Source of the DNA: Chara braunii
Lineage: Eukaryota > Streptophyta > Charophyceae > Charales > Characeae
Assembly (NCBI GenBank): GCA_003427395.1
Contig: BFEA01000203.1
Coordinates: 1,463,298-1,505,263 of the forward strand
Reading direction: 5' to 3'
DNA length: 41,966 nucleotides
In this document: piece after piece, positions 27,746-39,205 of the stretch
Position numbering within the stretch: the stretch's first letter is position 1
Layout: every line of letters starts with the position of its first letter
Program-made: the position numbers and the translations under genes
The notes under the pieces: model-generated
What the model was told of the DNA's origin: nothing
Databases searched by the model: none
The model's input: only the letters and a program-made list of their open reading frames with translations

Positions 27746-29844
27746 CACCTGCGGCAGACTTAGTGTCAACCAACTATGATAGTCCGGTTGATACTTTTAG
27801 GATCTTCGGCCAACACGGGCGTGAGTGTGAATGGGAGTCGTTTGTTGGTGTATTTGTACATGTTGTGCGAGAGAGTGTTGGGCTTAGACACCGTTTCTAT
27901 TCAATGGGGGGTGAGGGTCCATGAAACGGAGGTGCAACTACTACCGATAGTAAAGTCTTCAGTCTTTGAATTGTCGAGCGCATTGGCTCCCGCCTTTTTC
28001 GCAAAAGGCGAGAGCCCACCCGACTATGTTACGCTGTCGGAGGGCGTGGTGTCCCGACCCTCCTCTGTGTACCAGGTCCCTACCTGATGTCGCCCTTTGT
28101 CTCGGTGTCGTGACCTATGTGGCGCCTACGGGCATGTTTCGGAATTGAAAATTCCCTGGTACCCAGGCTGTACCATGACGTGGACCAACCCTGTTCGGTG
28201 CTTGCCTCAACAAAAGGTGCGCCACAGGGCTTTCCATTGGTCCACGCAGGCTCGGCGCCCTGCTGTACAGCAGAGCACAACCGGCCTGTGGCCGTGGTAG
28301 CCGTCAGGCTCGCCCTGGGACGCGAAGGTGAAGGAACTGGCGCAACTTTTCTACTGCGCGCCGAGCTCCTTTTAGCCAAATTATGGGTTAGGTGCGTGGA
28401 AACGACTGCTGTCGGGAAGAAAAAGTTGAACGAAAGAGAATAAAAGGGGAAAAACAAAAAATATAAAAAGCAAAGAAAAGAAAGTGGAAAACCTGATCAG
28501 CACGTAGATCAGGACTTTTGCTTTAGTTCAGAGAGATTCAGCGACAATTGTCTACTGTATCGTTTGAGTTTTCCCTTTTTCTCTTGATTTTATTGTCACT
28601 ATTATTTTATCACTATTAGTTCGCTGACTTTCAGACGCAGATTCCTTTTCCTTGTTGGGGTCCTCTCACTTCGCGAGGAAGGCCAACGGTCCTGTTTCCA
28701 AGTCGTGGTCGCTGTCAGTTCAACCTGGGCCTGCTTGGGGTCGAAAAGGACCGTCTGGCCCTAATGGTCGTGATTCAGACCAAGTGCAGGTAAGGGGAAA
28801 AGGTGGCCTGTGTGTATGTTCCGACTGCGCACTGGGCCCTAGAAGCTGAGTTTAGGGGTAGATACAGTAATGACTGAGAAAAGGGGAGGTAATAAAAAAA
28901 AGAAAAGAAGGAAAAAAATATGAAGAAGAAAGAAGGAAGGGAAAAAGACCGAAAATCGGGTTTTAAATTTGTGCGCGAATTAAGGACACTATTCGAGAGA
29001 GGTTGCAGCGTGAAGAGATTATGAGAACGCTACCCTTTCCCTTTCTGTGATTATTATTATTATTACTATTATTATTATTATTATCTTTAATATTGGTATT
29101 ATTACTTGGTTCTCTTTTCATGCGAGCGTCAGACCTGGGCTTTCTTTCGGTCTGTCATATCGCGAGGAGTTGACGGTTCGATTCGCATGAGTTACGAATA
29201 CTGCCGACGACCTAGATTGGAGTGACCCCTCATGAGCCGCTTGTGCTGGGCTTGCCTGGTTGGGCGTCGCGCGGGAGGACCCCAAAAGAGAGGTGACCCG
29301 CGGCCGCATCGGTAGGAGACTTATCACCCCGAATGGAGGGTCATAGGCCTCCTCCTTACCATCGGACATGGGCACCCGGTAGGAGTACGTCGGCGGTCTA
29401 TTTTTGAGGAGAGAGGTGCCCCGTCCGTATTTCATTATGGGATACCGGATTGGGTCGCCGTTCCGTCATAATGATTAGTGACTTTGCAGCTGCATAGTGG
29501 TTTCCGACCGTACTTCGACCGTTGAATTTTCGTTTTTTGAATTATTTAGTTTTGACTTGTTTTCCATTTTGGAAATATTAAAACTGTTAATATGAAGGAA
29601 AATTTTTGAAAGGACTAGAGCTGGTCTCTTCCTTTAGTACTCAGAGTTACGGCCTATAAAAAGAAAAGGGGGAGGAAAGTTAGAGGTACGCACACTAGTT
29701 GCAGGGTACTTTCTGTCGCAGAGTGTTTCCTTTGCACTAGCGCTGCGGGCTTGAGGCAAGAGAGAGGGCGGATCTTCGGGGCCTGTAAGGGGCTATCTCT
29801 CTGCGAGCGCCTGAAGATTAAGTTCTCGGCTATCCTGCGTGGCA
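27746..29844. other. Unassigned; one possible exon
   Basis: 28640-28794 is a candidate internal exon: an acceptor-like TTTCAG precedes it, CAG/GTAAGG follows it, and the frame between reads GSSHFARKANGPVSKSWSLS and on without stop. A related module occurs near 29100-29200 (ATT-rich tract, then TTTCATGCGAGCGTCAG, then CGCGAGGA). ATT repeats lie at 29050-29092. No product is recognised. Confidence 0.3.
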
Positions 29845-30366
29845 ATGGCACTACACGGCTCTAGGTCGGGGTGTTGGCGGCATACAGTGCACTGCGTTCC
29901 AGTGTCGGGGGAAGACCCTCAAATTACGACGGCCCTGAACTATGATGGGGGAGAGGTAGTCCGGCTGAAAGTCTGCATTGAAGGGGAGAGAGAGGAGGAG
30001 ATGCGAGGTGACCTGAGGCTGCAGGCTGCCATTTCTGAAGTGCGCGATAGGGCGGAGCGGAGATGCAGACGAGATTGGGTGACCGTGGGCTTGAGAGTGA
30101 CGGTCATCTATCACGAGACCGAATCATCAACAAGGACCGAGACAAGGGAGGAGCAACACAATGAGAGAGACTCAGGCCGGGAGAGTGAAATGAACGAGGC
30201 TGACTGTGAGACGGATCTCAGGTCCTGGAACAGACCCGAGGGGATCCAAAGGCACCACCGAGCTGCGGAACCAGTGGAGAAGGGACCCGAGGCCAACTCA
30301 CGACAGCTGACTCCCAGAGGCCGCGGGATCGGAGGAAAACAGAGTAAGGGTAAGAAACGGGGGTGA
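29845..30366 (+). CDS. Hypothetical protein or exon, charged
   Basis: An open frame of 173 codons from the ATG at 29845 to TGA. The first part has varied composition (PQITTALNYDGGEVVRLKV and VTVGLRVTVIYHETE look like beta strands around the helical, Arg/Glu-rich LRLQAAISEVRDRAERRCR). The second half is Glu/Arg/Gly-rich and probably disordered. No family is recognised. Composition is less biased than the surrounding low-complexity frames, which is the main reason to list it. It may be an internal exon, because a plant-like promoter was not seen. Confidence 0.35.
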   Translation: MALHGSRSGCWRHTVHCVPVSGEDPQITTALNYDGGEVVRLKVCIEGEREEEMRGDLRLQAAISEVRDRAERRCRRDWVTVGLRVTVIYHETESSTRTETREEQHNERDSGRESEMNEADCETDLRSWNRPEGIQRHHRAAEPVEKGPEANSRQLTPRGRGIGGKQSKGKKRG

Positions 30367-33156
30367 GAAGAGAGGGAGATGGCGACAAACGCGACAGGTG
30401 ACGAGCCCTGAAAGAGGGGGGCAGTCAACAAGTGTGTGTGTGAGCGGGAAACGAGACGAGCTTGCAGAGCACGACTGACGTCAACTTTTTTTTGGAACCA
30501 ACTTTCGCGCGCAGTTCGTGAGCGGACCCAGCACTATCGACTCCTATGACCATTCACGCTCCAGTCAGATCGCTCTCTCACGCCGCCCATAAGGGATGTC
30601 GTCATAGTCGCTCTCCGTAGTGTGCTCTACCGTCGCCTTTCTTAGTTGCCCTCTGGCGGGAAGAGTGTGAGAAGTATCAGAGAGAGTCCGGCAGTGACGA
30701 GCTGAGCTTGAACGAAGGTGAAGGTGGTTGTGCACTCGGAGACGGCCACTTTGCAGTCGACGCGTGGCGTGCGACTCGGGACCCCGTTCCATCCAGCGTT
30801 GGAGTGGTCAGAGAAGGGCAAGGCGACTGTACGGTGGTTGGCTACACTTGAAAAGTGGGCGGAGCAACACGGAGAAGGGGCTGAGTGTGTGGAAAAGCTA
30901 AAGAGAGAACTTCATCCTGGAGGACGGACGAGGAGGAAGAGTGCGAGCAGGGTGAGCCACTTTGCAAGATATGGTTGACGTCAACCGCGATCACTGCGCT
31001 CAATCGCGGTGTCCAGAGTCTGTTCAATTGCAGTAAGCCTCGTATGGTGAGGCTTGGTTAGGAGAAAAAGGGCGTGTGGAGGGAATACACACAGGTGAAC
31101 GAGCGACGGAGAGGAGAGAGGCTAAAGTGTGCAATATGGTTGACGTCGCGCTTTATTCTCGTAAAAGCGACAAGAATGATGTCTCCGCACTTTTTAGGCG
31201 GGAAGTCTGCTGTTCCTTTCTCCTCTCCATTGCAGTTCACTCACACGACCACTTGCAGGAATCTCGTGAGGGGATGAGCTGAGAGTGGGGACAGCGAAGG
31301 AGGTTTTTTCCTCCGAGAGGGCTACAGGTGCCAACGGTTTCCTATCTTCGCATTCTAAGCGTGATGAGCTCGTTGTTAATACTCAGCAAGATTGAGGGAT
31401 AGAGGGTGAGGGATGAGCGGCATTAACAGGGAGAAGTAGGCGAAGCATGGAGTCGTTTTATCATGGGTGATGCCCGACATCGGATCTAATAGTGTGAGTT
31501 GAACGGAAGATAGGACCAAGCGTGCAAAGCTGACCGTGTATGTCTGTTGCATTTCTGTGTGACCTGGCTCTCCCTTGACGGGATAATTTTGTGACTGAAC
31601 ACAAACCCGGGAGGCAGGCTTGGGTAGCGCATAACAGCTGAGTACGCTGTATTGTTAGGTTGTTTAACACTGTTGATAGTTGGCTAATTGTAGCTCTTCT
31701 GTGGCTAACAGTGATTCGTCTGGATTGAGTTCAAAAGGGGCAGCTATCGGAATAGGGGAATCGTCGAAAGGAAAACAACGAGCTATTCTTCAATAACGAT
31801 GAATTGATGACGGAAGTGTCAAATCAGCATCCCCCTGTTCCGTGCTTTGGTCTTGCGTTAATTCTTTTCGCAACATTATAAGATTGAGTGAGCTGGATTT
31901 GGGTTCTTGTTTGTGATCCGCCAGTCGGAGAAGTTCTTAAAGAGGCAGCTTCTTCGGCTGTTGATTAGTATGATTGGTTTTTTTTCTTTTTTTTGTTGAT
32001 TATCTGGTGTGCTCAAGCTTGCAGTAAACATTCATCTTATGATCAATGTGAAGGCGTAAGTCCGCCTTAAAGAGGGTTGCTTATCTCCTCGTCAAATACT
32101 TAATTGATAGAGATTAATAAAACCCTAACCACGAGTTTACTCTGTATGGGGAGGAGAGTTATGTGGAGCAACTCGTTCTGAACTTACCCGCTTCCCAGTA
32201 AACGGGCAGTGGTTCTCAGTAAACGAGCGAGTGATCTAAAACTTGGCCGGACTGATAGGGACTAATATTAACCCTTCCACTGGTTATTGGCATCTCTTGC
32301 AACAAATCTAAGAACAACCTTATCAAGGGTTAACGCCCAGCATTATTCATGCTTTGTCTTGATGGTTAGGCATGAAAGCTCAGAAAAGAAGGTCTATTTT
32401 CCTGTGTGAGCATACCACTTCTCACCCCCTATTGATCCGCAATTTGTGCCCGAAGGGGTGCACTTATCTCAGATGAGTCTCGGACCAGGAGTTAAGAAGG
32501 AAAAGAAGAAAAGAAAAAAAAAAGGGGGGGGGACGCAGATATTTTGGGCGGTCGATGCTGATCTTGTTGTGGGAGATCTCGGAAGTAAGCCACTATAGAT
32601 TCATTAAGCTAGGTTTAAGGGGCTATCTACGCATCACTAAGTCAAAACGACCTACGCAACACTTAGTCATGTTCTTGCTGCCTAGTAGAGTCAAGTGACG
32701 AGTATATATATATACGTATACATATATGTATATGTATATATATATGTGATTAATTCTCATTCGCTACCTCCACCAGACTGAGGAGAGCTTCTGCACCTTT
32801 CAACTTAGGGCGTTGGGACTCGCTTGTCAGTCCCTGTTTCTTGAGTTTCACTGCTGGCAGGCTACCTGCAGGTCTAGTAACCCTTAGATGCCTGATCAGC
32901 AAGCGTTGGTTCCTACCTCGGAAGACTCAGGGAACTGCCCGATGGTCCGAGGATAATAGTTGCGCTGAAAGTAAGGTCTAATCGGGACACCCGAGGTATT
33001 GAGCTATTCGTTCCTTGAGTGGGACGTGAAAGTAAGAGGAAATGAAAAAAGAGGAAGTCCTAGTGGTAAAGGGTGGAGTAGTTATGGAAAATCGAGGCAA
33101 TTGGGAGGACGATGCTATTCTGTGGATGGAAGGCCAGAAGAAGACACTGAGAGAAA
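30367..33156. other. Unassigned sequence
   Basis: A short frame at 30718-30978 (ending HPGGRTRRKSASRVSHFARYG region) has no ATG start. ATATGGTTGACGTC occurs at about 30969 and 31135 and TGACGTCAA near 30477; TGACGTCA is the bZIP (C-box/CRE-like) core. AT-rich alternating TATATACGTATACATATATG lies at 32705-32745. No other feature is recognised. Confidence 0.35.
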
Positions 33157-34359
33157 GTGCAATCCAGAGAGTCCGGGAGTAGAGGTACATCGAATATATT
33201 TCCTATTTTTGAAATGGTAAACCGCACAGCATTGGCTCATCACTGGAGACAGTGGAGCAGGCCAAAGCGAAGCTCGGGGAAACGGCAGAATGTGCCCTGG
33301 CTCTTGCTACTGGTGAACCCTGTTGCCGAAACATTGCTCAGAACCCCGTCTTCTATTCAAAGTGTCTCTTAATCAGACGATCAGGTTCATGACCGACATG
33401 CAGCAATCAATCTGATTTCTGATCAGCAACTAATTAATTATCCAGAACTCTCTTTCAGCATCTATTCAGATCAGTTCTCAGTAATTTGTTTCCAGAAAAC
33501 CATCTTCGGTGATTATCCAGGTCAGTTTCCAAAAGTTACTCAATCAGCATTCAGCCAACCTTTGGTCATTATGCAGTCTGCGGTCAGCCAACTACCAACT
33601 GTTTGCGCTACTTGAAACTATTGGTTAGAGCTAAGCGGCAAATCTCAACTCCTAGTACTTGGTGCTGTTCTGTAAGCAGAGCTCGGCAGTGCTCAGTACT
33701 CAGTGCTGTTTTCAGTAGGCAGTACTCCATCGGTATCATAACTGTACTCGGATGCCTGAACTTTGGTTGCCCCCAATCATTGAGGAGGCATAGCGTGAAG
33801 ATTCATTAAATTGGCAGATCTCAGACAATATAAAACCTACGTTTTATTTCATCATTCAACTATTCAGAAATCAGAAGCCAGTCAGTCTATCATGGTTAAA
33901 CAACTAATCGATTCCTTCATTAGTTTGTCTAACCAGCTCACGGACAGGCGCTCTGACCGTTGATCTGACCAGTATTCATTGTTATCCAATCTGGTAATTA
34001 ATCAACGGTCGCTCAATCAACAATCACTCAGTCAGCAATCATTCAACCCCCTAATCAGTATTGAGAACCAGCATTCAGAAATCAGCAACCAATCAGTTTT
34101 TTTTTCTCCGAACAGTAGTCAGTCAGCTGTTGGAGACGGCCCTTCAGGGCAGCAATCTTGGTAGTAGTGGTCAAACGGCAACCAAGCAGTCAAGAAACGG
34201 GAATCTGAGAACAGCAATCAGGAACAGCGACAAGAAACAGCAATTGGAGACAGCCGTTCCAAAACGACAATTTACCCAATGGACTTCTCATACCTGTATC
34301 ATCCATGAGTCTTCCGTCTTGGGTTGGGTGAACTGACGTAACGAGGGACCAGTGAGAAT
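33157..34359. other. Unassigned, CAG-ATCAG-rich sequence
   Basis: A frame of about 60 codons at roughly 33213-33395 reads LETVEQAKAKLGETAECALA and on to a stop, without an ATG; it could be a decayed exon. From 33400 to 34200 the DNA is densely populated by ATCAG, TTCAG and CAATCA words, a cryptically simple region that may share origin with the minisatellite at 34655. Confidence 0.35.
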
Positions 34360-34629
34360 ATGGACCACAACAACATGGTTAAAGTCTCCTATTCGCTGTA
34401 TCAAAGCACTGCGGAGACCTGGAGGGAGAGTGCAGTTGAGGAGTACAATCAGCAGACTGTTATGATGATGGAGCGCGCTCTGGTTCTTGTGAGAGATCAC
34501 ACAAGAATCGAATACACATATGGTCTGCATGACAAGAATGGCAGGTTATGTGCCACCATAACTTCTGTAGGCACTATTGAGGAGGCAAGGAAAAATATTG
34601 GCGGCCATCAGTGGGCGTTTAGCCTCTGA
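34360..34629 (+). CDS. Hypothetical small protein
   Basis: 89 codons from an ATG at 34360 (MDHNNMVKVSYSLYQSTAET) to TGA. Composition is balanced, with a helical middle (WRESAVEEYNQQTVMMMERA) and a beta-like end (TRIEYTYGLHDKNGRLCATI). No known family is recognised. It lies 180 bp before another plausible small frame on the same strand, so both may be exons or remnants of one gene. Confidence 0.42.
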   Translation: MDHNNMVKVSYSLYQSTAETWRESAVEEYNQQTVMMMERALVLVRDHTRIEYTYGLHDKNGRLCATITSVGTIEEARKNIGGHQWAFSL

Positions 34630-34654
34630 ATAGGTGTTGCTCTCTTTATCCGGA

Positions 34655-34765
34655 CATTCAACAATCAGTTTTTCAGCAATCAGTTTTCAACAATCAGTTT
34701 TCAGCAATCAGTTTTTCAGCAATCAGTTTTCAGCAATCAGTTTCTTGCGGTCAGTTTGACAGTCA
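34655..34765 (+). repeat. CAGCAATCAGTTTT minisatellite
   Basis: About seven copies of a 14-15-bp unit, CAGCAATCAGTTTT with one-base length changes, between the two small frames. Confidence 0.92.
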
Positions 34766-34809
34766 GTTTTCCGGGATAGCCTGATCAGTTTATACGGGCA
34801 AGAGTACTC

Positions 34810-35103
34810 ATGAGCACAGTTCAGTCTGCTCCGGTCAGTGAGTCGGTACTGGCCAGCCTCAATCGGATCTCATGCAAAGAGGCATTCCATTATCGGTATG
34901 TTAGTGCCATTGGTTTCAGACAAGGAGATCTGTCAATCTTTATTGTCGAGACCACTTTTGCTGATTGCACTATCCACGATCTGAGGCCTTATCTGAAGAA
35001 AGGCAAGGAGACTCATGAGCTTTTTGATCCAGTCTGGATCTCAGCCACTGAATACCTTGAGCAGAGACAGAGAGAGAGCTCGATGAGAGTGGCGCTACGC
35101 TGA
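34810..35103 (+). CDS. Hypothetical protein, possibly N-terminal part of a decayed gene
   Basis: 97 codons from the ATG at 34810 (MSTVQSAPVSESVLASLNRI) to TGA. The segment YVSAIGFRQGDLSIFIVETT has a normal globular composition. After the stop, coding-like sequence continues in other frames: LIRSYGPMLYTNYPRPPVLL (about 35102-35165), then DDTSWLDVIGLIKRYISPAA (from about 35169). No family is recognised. Confidence 0.42.
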   Translation: MSTVQSAPVSESVLASLNRISCKEAFHYRYVSAIGFRQGDLSIFIVETTFADCTIHDLRPYLKKGKETHELFDPVWISATEYLEQRQRESSMRVALR

Positions 35104-35485
35104 TCCGCAGCTACGGGCCTATGCTCTATACTAACTATCCCAGGCCTCCAGTACTTCTCTTCTCACAGATGACACGAGTTGGCTGGATGTGATTGGATTG
35201 ATAAAGAGGTACATCTCTCCAGCGGCGATCGATATTGAGGCGTTGACTGAGCCCACTTAGTATCCCTACCTCAGACGAGGAGTCTTTTAAGTGGACGGGC
35301 TGCCTACATTGTGGGAGGAGTTCTGCTCCATGGTTAACTACCGTGTCATGTGCCTTGGATGGTCATGCTCAGAGCTTGCTGGCTACAGGTGGCATTTTGT
35401 TACGAAGCCTCAATCTCGGATTGTACGTGGGCGTGAGTCACGGCACCAGAGAAAATCAGTGAAAAGAGGGATTGAGAGAGACTGA
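35104..35485 (+). pseudogene. Decayed continuation of the 34810 reading frame
   Basis: From about 35169 one frame reads DDTSWLDVIGLIKRYISPAA, then reaches TAG and TAA separated by YPYLRRGVF, then VDGLPTLWEEFCSMVNYRV and on to 35485. The two stops in otherwise protein-like sequence, and the frame change from the upstream ORF, suggest a pseudogene. Unspliced introns are an alternative. Confidence 0.4.
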
Positions 35486-36139
35486 CCAGAGGGATGAGTG
35501 AGGACTCTTGAGAGGTGCTGACCACGCTCGTTTACGTGTACTTTCTGAGATTGTTATGAGTTCTCATTCTTCCCTCATTGAACTGCTCCTGTCTTTGCTC
35601 GAGTCAGTTAGTCTTATTTTCTGCATTATTCTTGCTTGATGATTGCCTTGGTGGATGTTTTGTCACAGTTCTCAAAACCAGATTAACATGAGTGATGCAA
35701 GCATAACACCCTAAATTTTATGATTATTATTTGTAGGAGTCTCTGTTGTTCTGAATCAAAATAAAAGATTCCTAAGACCGGGGACTGGCGAAGACCGCAA
35801 TTGAAGGGTCTCGCTTGAAGCCGGACGCACACAACAGGAAGGGAGTTGCATTATTTAACCAATTTATTTATTACAATCACATTCAAAATCCTATGTGACA
35901 GCCTGTTGGCTTTCTGGTCGTCCGAAGGGGCTCGACTGGAAAAAGTGCAACAACGCAGGATATAAACAAAACAAAACAAGAGATAAGTTGACAACAACGC
36001 GAAGATGATCTCCCAAACCGTCGAGACAGACGCGTTCGCGTTGTTCTTTCGCCACTCTAACTGGGTGCGCCAGCCATACTTCCCACGGTCCCCTTCAACA
36101 AAATAGGGTAACACAAGGCACAACTTGCCTTGCCTAAGG
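35486..36139. other. Unassigned sequence
   Basis: AT-rich DNA with no recognised gene, RNA or repeat. Confidence 0.4.
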
Positions 36140-36960
36140 GGATATCACCACCCTTAGGGGCGTTGTCGGAGCAAACACTCTTACAAGGGTATTTGCTCAT
36201 GATTTTGCATTTGATACAGTATCGACGCTGGTCACGGTTACCGTATCGGGGATGGTCTGGAGTAAAAAGTGAGAATTTTTTTGGCTTGGCGCCGTGAAGC
36301 AAACTTCTCGACCATTGGTTTTGAGGTTGCTAGATGACCATACGCAGTAATACGGTGTGTACGAAGACAAATAAAAGTTAGTAAAAGTAAAAGTTTTCGG
36401 CCACAAGGGCCGGAGGGTTCAAGTTGGAAAAGAACAAGAAAAAGGTCGTGCGAGATGTGGCGACCACAATCTAGAAACAATCAAAGGTTCGGGCAGTAAG
36501 GAGAGAACGGATTAGATCAAGTTTAGAGGCGTCGGACCATCCGCTATAGAAGAACCATCGGATCGTGCTGCAGTAAACTCAAGGACGAACTGAAAAATTA
36601 ATATAGACCTCGGCCATGCGGTCGGGACAACCGATAAGAATAAGCAGCCTGCCATACTAGGCAGTTGCGGCCAGTACGGGCCTAAGCTAACCCCAGGAAG
36701 CAAGTCGATGGTCTGTTACATCGGCAAAAGTCAGCCCTGTACTCTATATATAGCAGAGCTACATGTAAAGGAGCTAACCCAGTAGGTATAGGTGTAGATT
36801 GATATACCAGAGATACAGGGATCGAGTCCATCCTGCTCTCTGGGTGAGATCCTTTTTGGTGTAGATACAAGTGGGTCCGACCCTTTCAAATTTCGTTTCG
36901 TATCAAGCAGGACTTGAACTCGCGACTAGCTGAACGAGGATAACTTAAAGGCTGTTAGTA
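36140..36960 (-). repeat. Hairpin-rich interspersed repeat, copy B
   Basis: A diverged second copy of the repeat at 21397-22280. On the minus strand the shared block can be read as RRYCIKCKIMSKYPCKSVC (copy A: RRHCVECKSMAKYPCKGIW), a Cys-rich pattern. Hairpins lie at 36396-36414, about 36607-36625, 36649-36664 and 36669-36682, and a T-arm-like sequence (GAGTTCAAGTCC on the minus strand) near 36905-36920. Confidence 0.68.
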
Positions 36961-37899
36961 GCGGATTTGAGCACCTCTCCGTAAAAAAAAAAAAAGGGTC
37001 CGACAGTTGGGAGGATCGAAGGTGGTTCAACACTTGTAAGAGTAGGCTTTCTTTTTTTTTGGTATTTTGTTATTGTCACTAACTTCAGATCCCGCTGAGC
37101 TTTTAGCAACTACTTCGAATACTACCAACAAAGCGGGAGAAGTCCGTTACTAGTTAAAAAAGGAAGCGTTCAGACATCTACCGCATGCTATGGGGATTCC
37201 TAGCTTATCATAACACTTCTTAGCCAATCAAAACACAGGAAACAAGGAATGAATCTCCTACTTAAACATGGAAAAAGGAGGAGACACGTGAACCATGCTA
37301 CAACTAACTGATTTTCAAATTAGATGATAAATACTTGAAATCGAAAAAATGGGTACACGTTGACGAACCCAACAGAGGGTGGGATGGTGGACACGGAGTA
37401 AGGAGAATAGTAAGGCGGGATGGAGGTAGGGGGTGAAGAAGCGAGAAAACCGTCGGCACGTACGCGAGTGCAAGTGGAATAAACACATGGCATAACGAGA
37501 AGGGTGACACCCACGAACTATACGAGTCAGCGCACGCGAAAAGTCAAGGAAAACAGATGCGCTTGCAGTAAACGAATGAGAGAGAGGAAGGAGATATTTA
37601 GTCGGAAAGTTGGCAGCCTACAGCTCAAACCAGACCCAATGGTCTCAACTGCTCCTAAGTCGGAGCCATACCAATCTTAAACCTCAGGGTCACTTCTACA
37701 TTATCCCCAAGTTATCCCAATATTTCACCCAGACTATCTAAACATTTGCTACACCTACATACTTGTTTAGGTTCCCTATCGCGGGAAAAGGGACTGAATG
37801 AGTTCCTGCAGCTAATCGGACTTGTTTTTCGAGATTCCACCTCGACTTAAAGGTGGTGTCATGTAGTTATGTCCCGTAGTACTTTTGCAAATTCTCTAC
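36961..37899. other. Unassigned sequence
   Basis: It includes A and T runs near 36982-36994 and 37051-37060. No gene is recognised. Confidence 0.4.
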
Positions 37900-37901
37900 T
37901 A

Positions 37902-38006
37902 CCGTCTTCCCCCGAACATAACACACCCTAAAACCGACTGTATACAAGCTATATTTTCGGCCAGATATGGCCAAAATGAGCGTGCGTTGGGTTCGGGGGA
38001 AGACGG
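37902..38006. mobile_element. TA-flanked MITE, family T, copy 2
   Basis: TACCGTCTTCCCCCGAAC (from 37900) is mirrored exactly by GTTCGGGGGAAGACGGTA (to 38008). TA flanks both ends. The TIR matches that of the element at 13690-13825 (CCTTCTTCCCCCGAATACAA on its right end). Confidence 0.87.
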
Positions 38007-38037
38007 TAATCCACTGTTCTCAAACAAGTGGAGCTAT

Positions 38038-38145
38038 GGGCCTCGCTCCACTAGTATTCTGGACATGTACAAAGTGAATCTTCCCCTAGAACAGGGAAAT
38101 ACACACCCCCATGATTTTTGTCTTTTCTCTTTTGTGACATAGACC
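38038..38145. mobile_element. Hairpin MITE, family H, copy 6 (right end lost)
   Basis: GGGCCTCGCTCCACTAGTAT, then ATGTACAAAGTGAATCTTCC, CCTAGAACAGGGAAATACAC and TTTTGTCTTTT match the family. The right terminal arm is missing, replaced by GACATAGACCGG. Confidence 0.75.
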
Positions 38146-38850
38146 GGTGCTGGAGCTGTGCTCTGTGACCCAGGGGGAGCTTGAGGTCCATGGAGTTATG
38201 CCGACGGTGGAAGGTATGACCAGATTGTCCAACGTAGTTGGCATCGGGGTGTAGACCTTGTAACCTTTTCAGGGGTTTGTCGCTAAAGGAATTGTCGAGG
38301 GAGGAAGGCACTTCCTGTCCGTCAGAACGAGGTTAGTCGGTATTAGGGTAGGTTGTGGTGCCCTGTTACCCTAGCAGAGGGGGGTATGAGACCAGGTGAG
38401 TTCTGGTACGAGGACTAAACGCCGGGACCGACAGTCCGCTTGTTGAGAGGGGGATTTTAGGATAGTTGGTATTAATTTCTAGTTTTGACCCCCCTTTTTC
38501 TGAATTTTATCATGTTTGGCCGTTAAGGGGGACTTGAGAATGTTTAGGATTCTGGGGCTTATATCAACTTTTCCCAGGCTGCTTTGAAGTTGTTATACTT
38601 AGTGATCTGCGGCTGTTCGATGCCAGAACAACGCTGGCCGGTGCTGGGGTGTTGCCCTATAACCTGTTGACGCAGGAGCGTGAGGCCTGGTAAAGAGATC
38701 TAGGATGCTTTGGGGTGGGCATCTTACGGGACAACCAAAGTCTGCTGCTGGGATGACGCTGGTCGGAGCTGGGGCGAGTTGTGTTGCCCTGTAACCCGGG
38801 GTGTGAGGCTTGGAAGAGCTCGACAGGGAGTAAGACAACTTTGAGGAACT
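38140..38850. repeat. Three diverged repeats
   Basis: GACCGGTGCTGGAG (38142), GGCCGGTGCTGGGGTGTTGC (about 38627) and GGTCGGAGCTGGGG (about 38760) each precede a CCCTGTAACC-like and GTGAGGC.TGG-like stretch. No coding frame is supported. Confidence 0.6.
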
Positions 38851-38916
38851 CTGGAAAGGTTTGTTAGGGAGGTCGAGATTTTTGGATTTTCTTTCGGACC
38901 CCGGCGATCTATTCTA

Positions 38917-39205
38917 AAAAAGAAACGAGGTGAGTGGGAGAAAGAGACGGTGGGATATCATGCGTCCTACTGATTGGAATATGGTATAGCAGCAGTAGAG
39001 ATGGTGGCTCTGCTGCAGTAAGTCTTGTCGGAGTGAGAAACAAAGGATTGATGGGAGAGGGGAGGTTCGAGTTGGATTTTGAATCCTGCTGATTTTTGAA
39101 GCCTGTTGTAGTTATTTCCTAAGTAGCTCCAACTTTTTGAGCCAAAAAAGAACGAGGGGGAGTGGGGAGGGAGATGGTGGGATATCACGCGTCCTACTAG
39201 TGAGG
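38917..39205 (+). repeat. Two-copy repeat, period about 226 bp
   Basis: AGAAACGAGGTGAGTGGGAG .. GGTGGGATATCATGCGTCCT (about 38920) recurs as AAGAACGAGGGGGAGTGGGG .. GGTGGGATATCACGCGTCCT (about 39147). Confidence 0.8.
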
